A DNA stretch of 31,491 nucleotides from a virus: positions 1-31,491 of the IMG/VR virus record IMGVR_UViG_3300028837_001326, one strand, 5' to 3'. The translations under genes were made by a program, and so were the position numbers. Shown here one piece after another: positions 27,370-31,491 of this stretch. The notes under the pieces are model-generated. The model was not told where the DNA came from. It saw only the letters and a list, made by a program, of their open reading frames with translations, and ran no database searches. The first letter of the stretch is position 1. Each line of letters starts with the position of its first letter.

Positions 27370-28437
27370 TTGCAAAAAGCTTTACAAATTACAGTTAATC
27401 CTACATATCAAGAGCTGTTACCAAGTATTTCAAAGGAAGAATATGAAGCTTTAAAACAATCCATTGAAACCGAAGGACAGCATTTCCCTATAACAGTAAA
27501 CCCACAAAACCAAATTCTTGACGGTCACAACCGCTACAGAATTTGTCTGGAACTTGGATTAGAGCCCAAGTGTGAACTGAAAAGTTTTCGTAATGGGCTC
27601 TTGGAAAAGAAGTTTGTTATAGAAGCTAACTTGCGAAGGAGGCACCTCAACAAGTTTCAGAAAGCAGAGCTGGGTTTTCCTCTTTTGGATATTGAGACAG
27701 AACTAGCAAGAGAAAGAATACTGAATGGAACCCTAGTGCCATTTGACGCTAGGGGTAAGTCAAGTGACAAAGTAGCCAAAACAATCGGGCTTTCGACACG
27801 CACCTTTGAGAGAGCTAAGGTAATTATTGAGAAGGGTTCGCAAGAACTGAAGGAAAAAGTTCGCAAGGGTAAAGTTAGCATATCCTATGCTTACCAAGTG
27901 ATTAACACGGCGGAGAAACACGAAAATCCACCTCCACTTCCAACCGGTCAATTCGACGTATTATATGCCGATCCACCTTGGAAATACAAATATGTCGCAC
28001 TCGACGGTAACGCTGAAACACAATACGCTACGATGCAATTGGAAGATATTTGTAAGTTAGAGATTCCATCTGCAAAAGATGCCATTTTATTTCTTTGGGC
28101 AACTAATCCATTGTTAGAAGACGCTTTTGAAGTAATGAGGGCGTGGGGTTTTACATATAAAACAAACATTGTTTGGGTTAAAAGTGGATTGGGAATAGGA
28201 CATTATGTTAGGGGCGATCATGAATTACTATTGATAGGTAAAAAAGGAAACATACCGCCCCCAATAACTAAAAATCGACCTTCTTCGGTTGTAAAAGCTC
28301 CCAAAAACCGTCATAGCAAGAAACCAATAGAACTGTATGCCCTAATTGAGAGAATGTATCCGAACCGGAAATACTTAGAATTGTTTGCTCGGGAGAAACG
28401 GCAAGGTTGGCGTTCTTGGGGTTTAGAAGTTGAATAG
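27370..28437 (+). CDS. ParB-like domain fused to MT-A70 adenine methyltransferase
   Basis: Predicted 355 residues from TTG 27370 with a GGAGA site. Residues 10-95 are a ParB/Srx-type N-terminal domain (I-L-D-G-H-N-R-Y-R at 49-57), with a helix-turn-helix-like segment about 130-175. Residues 195-350 are MT-A70: the catalytic D-P-P-W is at 201-204 (Y-A-D-P-P-W-K-Y), with H-S-K-K-P at 315-319 and L-E-L-F-A-R-E at 336-342. It should transfer methyl groups to N6 of adenine in DNA, guided by the ParB part. Likely roles are protection from host restriction or regulation. Confidence 0.85.
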   Translation: MQKALQITVNPTYQELLPSISKEEYEALKQSIETEGQHFPITVNPQNQILDGHNRYRICLELGLEPKCELKSFRNGLLEKKFVIEANLRRRHLNKFQKAELGFPLLDIETELARERILNGTLVPFDARGKSSDKVAKTIGLSTRTFERAKVIIEKGSQELKEKVRKGKVSISYAYQVINTAEKHENPPPLPTGQFDVLYADPPWKYKYVALDGNAETQYATMQLEDICKLEIPSAKDAILFLWATNPLLEDAFEVMRAWGFTYKTNIVWVKSGLGIGHYVRGDHELLLIGKKGNIPPPITKNRPSSVVKAPKNRHSKKPIELYALIERMYPNRKYLELFAREKRQGWRSWGLEVE

Positions 28438-28936
28438 TTATTTTCAAATACCCTTCGATCTAAAAATCACAAAGTTAGAAGGTGAAAATTGGGAAAGGCA
28501 AAACATACAACAATTAGCTCAACAATTATACGACTATCAAGGTGAATGTCGCCTATCAATCGAAAATAGAATAACCGTAGTGTTTGACCGATCTACCACA
28601 TCTAGCGTAGCATACTTCCAAAAACACAAACCAATCCTATTATACCGTCTAATCACAGAATGTTATGAAGCCCAAAACTGGGTTTGGGTAAGCGAATACA
28701 AAGTGTGGCATTGCGTGTTAATGATTCCAAACATTGAGGACACCCCAGTTGAGCACTCCCAACACATCATAGGTTATGGCTTACGCGAAGAGGAAAAAGC
28801 TGACTTTGAGACTCAGTTACTAATAGAAGTAGCGCAATGTTCCAACGAAATAATGACAGTGAACCCTAACCATAAAGAACACGGTGTGGATGGTTGGATA
28901 TGGTTACCCAACTCACTTCTTGGGCTGAGAGAATGA
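28430..28936 (+). CDS. Protein of unknown function (168 aa)
   Basis: Predicted 168 residues from TTG 28430, overlapping the methyltransferase stop by 8 bases. Alpha/beta, acidic, with several Trp (W-V-W-V-S-E-Y-K-V-W-H). No motif is recognised. Co-transcription with the methyltransferase suggests a functional link, but this is inference. Confidence 0.5.
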   Translation: MNSYFQIPFDLKITKLEGENWERQNIQQLAQQLYDYQGECRLSIENRITVVFDRSTTSSVAYFQKHKPILLYRLITECYEAQNWVWVSEYKVWHCVLMIPNIEDTPVEHSQHIIGYGLREEEKADFETQLLIEVAQCSNEIMTVNPNHKEHGVDGWIWLPNSLLGLRE

Positions 28937-28942
28937 TTTAAA

Positions 28943-29113
28943 ATGACTGTGCCTCCAGACATAACCATCCTACTCATATTCGCTGTCGTCTTCATCGTAG
29001 CCGTGTATTTTGTTGACAGGAAAATCCAGAAAGGCAAGCCCACACTAAAGGTTAAGCGCCATCCTACGCCTAAAGTGCAGTTTCATAAACCACAGAAAGA
29101 TCAAGAAAAATAG
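28943..29113 (+). CDS. Small one-TM protein (56 aa)
   Basis: 56 residues, with one membrane span at about residues 7-24 and a Lys/Pro/His-rich basic tail. Directly before the terminase genes. It resembles holin-like or membrane-tether peptides but cannot be assigned. Confidence 0.5.
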   Translation: MTVPPDITILLIFAVVFIVAVYFVDRKIQKGKPTLKVKRHPTPKVQFHKPQKDQEK

Positions 29114-29125
29114 GAATGTCCCAAA

Positions 29126-29473
29126 ATGTCCCTCTCTGAACCTACACGAAGACGTTTACCCAGAGTCAAAAAAGGCTTAATCAACGGCTTAACCATAGGA
29201 CAAATAGCAGACATCTGCAGAGTAACCGAAAAAACCATAGATCGCGACCTCAACAAATTTCGTGCAAGCCCACTATTTGAAGAATGGTTACGCGAAGAAT
29301 GGCAACGCGTACACTACATAATCATAAATGAAAACCCTGTTGAAGCTTACCGACAGTTAACTAGATTGCTAGGACAAACATTCACGCGTAGAATTGAGAA
29401 GCATGAGCTCACAGAACTTAAAGCAGCTATCATAGTTAAGTTGTGGAAGCCAGAAGATGAGCCAGCAAAGTGA
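29126..29473 (+). CDS. terS: Terminase small subunit
   Basis: Predicted 115 residues. A helix-turn-helix is visible (G-L-T-I-G-Q-I-A-D-I-C-R-V-T-E-K-T-I-D-R-D-L, about 21-42), then helical segments and a basic region around 87-93. It is immediately upstream of and overlaps the large terminase by 17 bases. Small terminase proteins select viral DNA and recruit the motor. Confidence 0.75.
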   Translation: MSLSEPTRRRLPRVKKGLINGLTIGQIADICRVTEKTIDRDLNKFRASPLFEEWLREEWQRVHYIIINENPVEAYRQLTRLLGQTFTRRIEKHELTELKAAIIVKLWKPEDEPAK

Positions 29474-30707
29474 AGTATTCATTCGTTATTATCCTAACGC
29501 TGGCAAACAACGACAATTCCACGACGACAGATACAAAGTGCCATACCGTGCAATCTTCGCAGGAGTAGGATCAGGCAAAACCATTGCAGGCGTGTTTGAA
29601 GATGTTAGTTGGTGTCTAGAAAACAACGGCATCGTAGGATACGTTTTTGAACCCACATATAAAATGGTTCGGCGAACATTAATTCCCACGTTGGAACATC
29701 CAAAAATTTTAGGAGCCCCATTAGACGCTAACCCTATAGTCAGAGAGTTCAGACGTGGCGACAACTGCATAGAATTTCTTAACGGCAGCGTCTTATGGTT
29801 TGGAAGCCTTGAAGAACCAAGCATGGCTGAAGGTCCCAACATCGACTTTATCCATGTTGATGAAGCTCAATACGTGCGCTACTTCGGTCAAGCATGGGAA
29901 GTAATACTGCGTAGGCTACGCGGAACAGGACGGTTTAAGTCTGACAGGCAAGGCGCATGGATTACAACGACACCGCCCGCATTATTGCCAGGCGACAGAC
30001 TCTATGAGTTCTTTGAAGACCCGGAAACGCGCAATCCACTATCTAAAGTTTATCGTTGGGGCTTATGGGATAACCCTCACACTCCAGAACGGTACAAACA
30101 AGAAATAGTGGCATCTCATCATGGGAGTTTGGCGAAACGGTTTATTGAGGGCAGGTTTGCGCCTGCTGGTATGGGAAGTTTCGATTATGAATCAACAATA
30201 CATGAAATTAAAAAAATCAACAAAGACATTTTACGTGACGTTGTCTATGGAGTGGATTTCGGATGGACCAATCCAAGTGCCATTGTGGCGGTGGGATTCG
30301 ACGGCGACGACAGAGCCTACATACTCGATGAGTTCTACCAAAACAGAATCCAACCAGAAGTCTTAATCACCGAAGCCAAATTAATGCGGGACAAATGGGG
30401 CGCCGGACCGTTATACTGTGACCGTAGTGAACCTCAGACGATTGTTGCTATGATGGCAGCAGGGTTGAATGCGCGGGCTGACAACAGTAAACGTGAAGAC
30501 GGCATCCATGAGTTAGGCGGCAGATTCTTCGTACAGCAGGATAAGAAACCACGCATTTACGTTTCTAGCGCGTGTGTGAATTGGATTCATGAAGTTATGG
30601 TTTACGATGCAGATGTGAAAGAGAACGATCATGCTATGGACGCGACTCGCTACGCTCTCATAGGACATAAACGTCCTGAGCCTTGGGTGAAGGGAATTAA
30701 ATGGTGA
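29457..30707 (+). CDS. terL: Terminase large subunit (packaging motor)
   Basis: Predicted 416 residues. ATPase: Walker A A35-G-V-G-S-G-K-T42; Walker B I129-D-F-I-H-V-D-E136; coupling motif T170-T-T-P-P. Nuclease: D267 in V-D-F-G-W, D322 in C-D-R-S, and D391/D395 in N-D-H-A-M-D. All expected acidic residues of the RNase-H-like nuclease are present. The enzyme cuts concatemeric DNA and drives it into the prohead through the portal. Starts at ATG 29457 and overlaps the portal start by 7 bases. Confidence 0.95.
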   Translation: MSQQSEVFIRYYPNAGKQRQFHDDRYKVPYRAIFAGVGSGKTIAGVFEDVSWCLENNGIVGYVFEPTYKMVRRTLIPTLEHPKILGAPLDANPIVREFRRGDNCIEFLNGSVLWFGSLEEPSMAEGPNIDFIHVDEAQYVRYFGQAWEVILRRLRGTGRFKSDRQGAWITTTPPALLPGDRLYEFFEDPETRNPLSKVYRWGLWDNPHTPERYKQEIVASHHGSLAKRFIEGRFAPAGMGSFDYESTIHEIKKINKDILRDVVYGVDFGWTNPSAIVAVGFDGDDRAYILDEFYQNRIQPEVLITEAKLMRDKWGAGPLYCDRSEPQTIVAMMAAGLNARADNSKREDGIHELGGRFFVQQDKKPRIYVSSACVNWIHEVMVYDADVKENDHAMDATRYALIGHKRPEPWVKGIKW

Positions 30708-31491
30708 AACAACCAAAACAATTGGGATTCAAAGACAAAATAGCTTTACGGCTAGGTTTGCTTACCAAAACTGTTGTGAAACAAATTATCGCCGAGCAAC
30801 AGTCGCAGCGTCGCAGTCCCATACGTGAGGACCTTTACAACCAAATCAACAAAGTCATAGATGTGCCCTACAACTATCATTTACTTATGCATTATGCTTG
30901 GCAAAACCCTGACATCCGAGAAACACACGACGCGATCATTCGTGAGTGTGTCCGCAACAAATGGGATGTTAAGCCTCGTTGGCAAAGCAAATGTCTCATG
31001 TGTGGGGCGGAGTTTCAAACAGAAAAGACAAAGTGTAGTGAATGTGGACAGCAAACTCGTAAACCTGATTTGGAACAGAAAGAAATTTTGAAAGCCTTCA
31101 TAGAAGACCCTAACCCGGATCAAGAAATCAACGATATAATCAAAAGTGTTTTTCGTTATATGTTAGGTGTTGACGATTGGTGGCTGAGCATTCAATATGC
31201 GGATTTAAAGGCAGACTCGCCTTTAACAGTTTACGTTGAAGACAGCCGTAACATGCGTGTGGTGAGTGATGAGAAAGGACGGTTGGGTAACGGTGAATAT
31301 TTCTGTCCTAAATGCACTGGAGATGACCCGGGTAAAATTTACAAGAAAGGGCAGCATTGTAAGAAACATCCTGAAATTGAATTGAAAGAAACCTGTTACG
31401 TTTACGTGTCAGGACATGATGTGAAAGCACGGTTTGCTAAAGATGAGATATTGCATTCAATGTGTGATCCGTTATTGCCAAGCCTTTATGG
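30701..31491 (+). CDS. Portal protein, N-terminal part (continues at 1)
   Basis: Starts at ATG 30701, overlapping the terminase stop, and runs off the window end; the rest is at 1-879. Full length 539 residues. Two zinc-type clusters interrupt it: C98-x2-C101 with C112-x2-C115, and C202-x2-C205 with C220/H223. These are uncommon in bacterial phage portals and may stabilise the portal wing. The call relies on position after terminase, size and joining across the ends. Confidence 0.85.
   Translation, partial: MVKQPKQLGFKDKIALRLGLLTKTVVKQIIAEQQSQRRSPIREDLYNQINKVIDVPYNYHLLMHYAWQNPDIRETHDAIIRECVRNKWDVKPRWQSKCLMCGAEFQTEKTKCSECGQQTRKPDLEQKEILKAFIEDPNPDQEINDIIKSVFRYMLGVDDWWLSIQYADLKADSPLTVYVEDSRNMRVVSDEKGRLGNGEYFCPKCTGDDPGKIYKKGQHCKKHPEIELKETCYVYVSGHDVKARFAKDEILHSMCDPLLPSLY
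31442..31491. repeat. Terminal direct repeat, right copy
   Basis: Exact copy of bases 1-50. Base 31442 is the first base of codon 248 of the portal gene, and base 1 is the same codon, so the gene joins seamlessly across the ends. Confidence 0.95.

Overview
The window is a complete circular virus genome cut open inside one gene. Bases 1-50 are repeated exactly at 31442-31491, so the molecule is about 31,441 bp. The portal gene runs off the right end (from 30701) and continues in frame at base 1 (to 879). The virion module (small and large terminase, portal, HK97-type protease, scaffold, major capsid protein, connectors, two beta-helix spikes and a tail hub) identifies a tailed virus of the Caudoviricetes type with an integrase, so probably temperate. 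The host is most likely an archaeon. Candidate promoters look like TATA/BRE elements, the leftward operon looks leaderless, zinc-ribbon microproteins are abundant, and one small membrane protein has an archaeal-style sequence. The host lineage cannot be fixed from sequence alone.

Layout: a divergent control region at about 23216-23395 splits the genome into two transcription units. The leftward unit (23215 down to 16780) holds about 31 tiny genes, median near 50 residues, most joined by ATGA or TAATG overlaps. It encodes a tyrosine recombinase, winged-helix and ribbon-helix-helix regulators, a Vsr/DUF559-like nuclease, several small membrane proteins and about a dozen Cys-pair (zinc-ribbon-like) microproteins. 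The rightward unit starts at 23396. It first encodes a membrane/GTPase cassette (23734-27087): a two-TM protein, a P-loop GTPase with clear G1, G3 and G4 motifs, a possible GTPase partner and further membrane proteins. A zinc-ribbon protein and a ParB/MT-A70 adenine methyltransferase fusion follow, then terminase and portal. Through the junction it runs on into head genes (872-8985), spikes (9156-12783) and neck/tail genes (12787-16832), where it meets the leftward unit tail to tail.

How it may work: the leftward genes look like early host-takeover and lysogeny functions, and the rightward unit makes and packages virions. No polymerase, helicase or primase is recognisable, so replication probably relies on the host or on an unrecognised small protein. 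No long tape-measure gene is present, which suggests a very short tail. A 118-residue helical protein sits where a tape measure would normally be. Several structural proteins carry beta-sandwich or repeat modules likely to serve surface or host contact. Most functions beyond terminase, portal, protease, capsid, integrase, methyltransferase and GTPase are inferred from motif and position.
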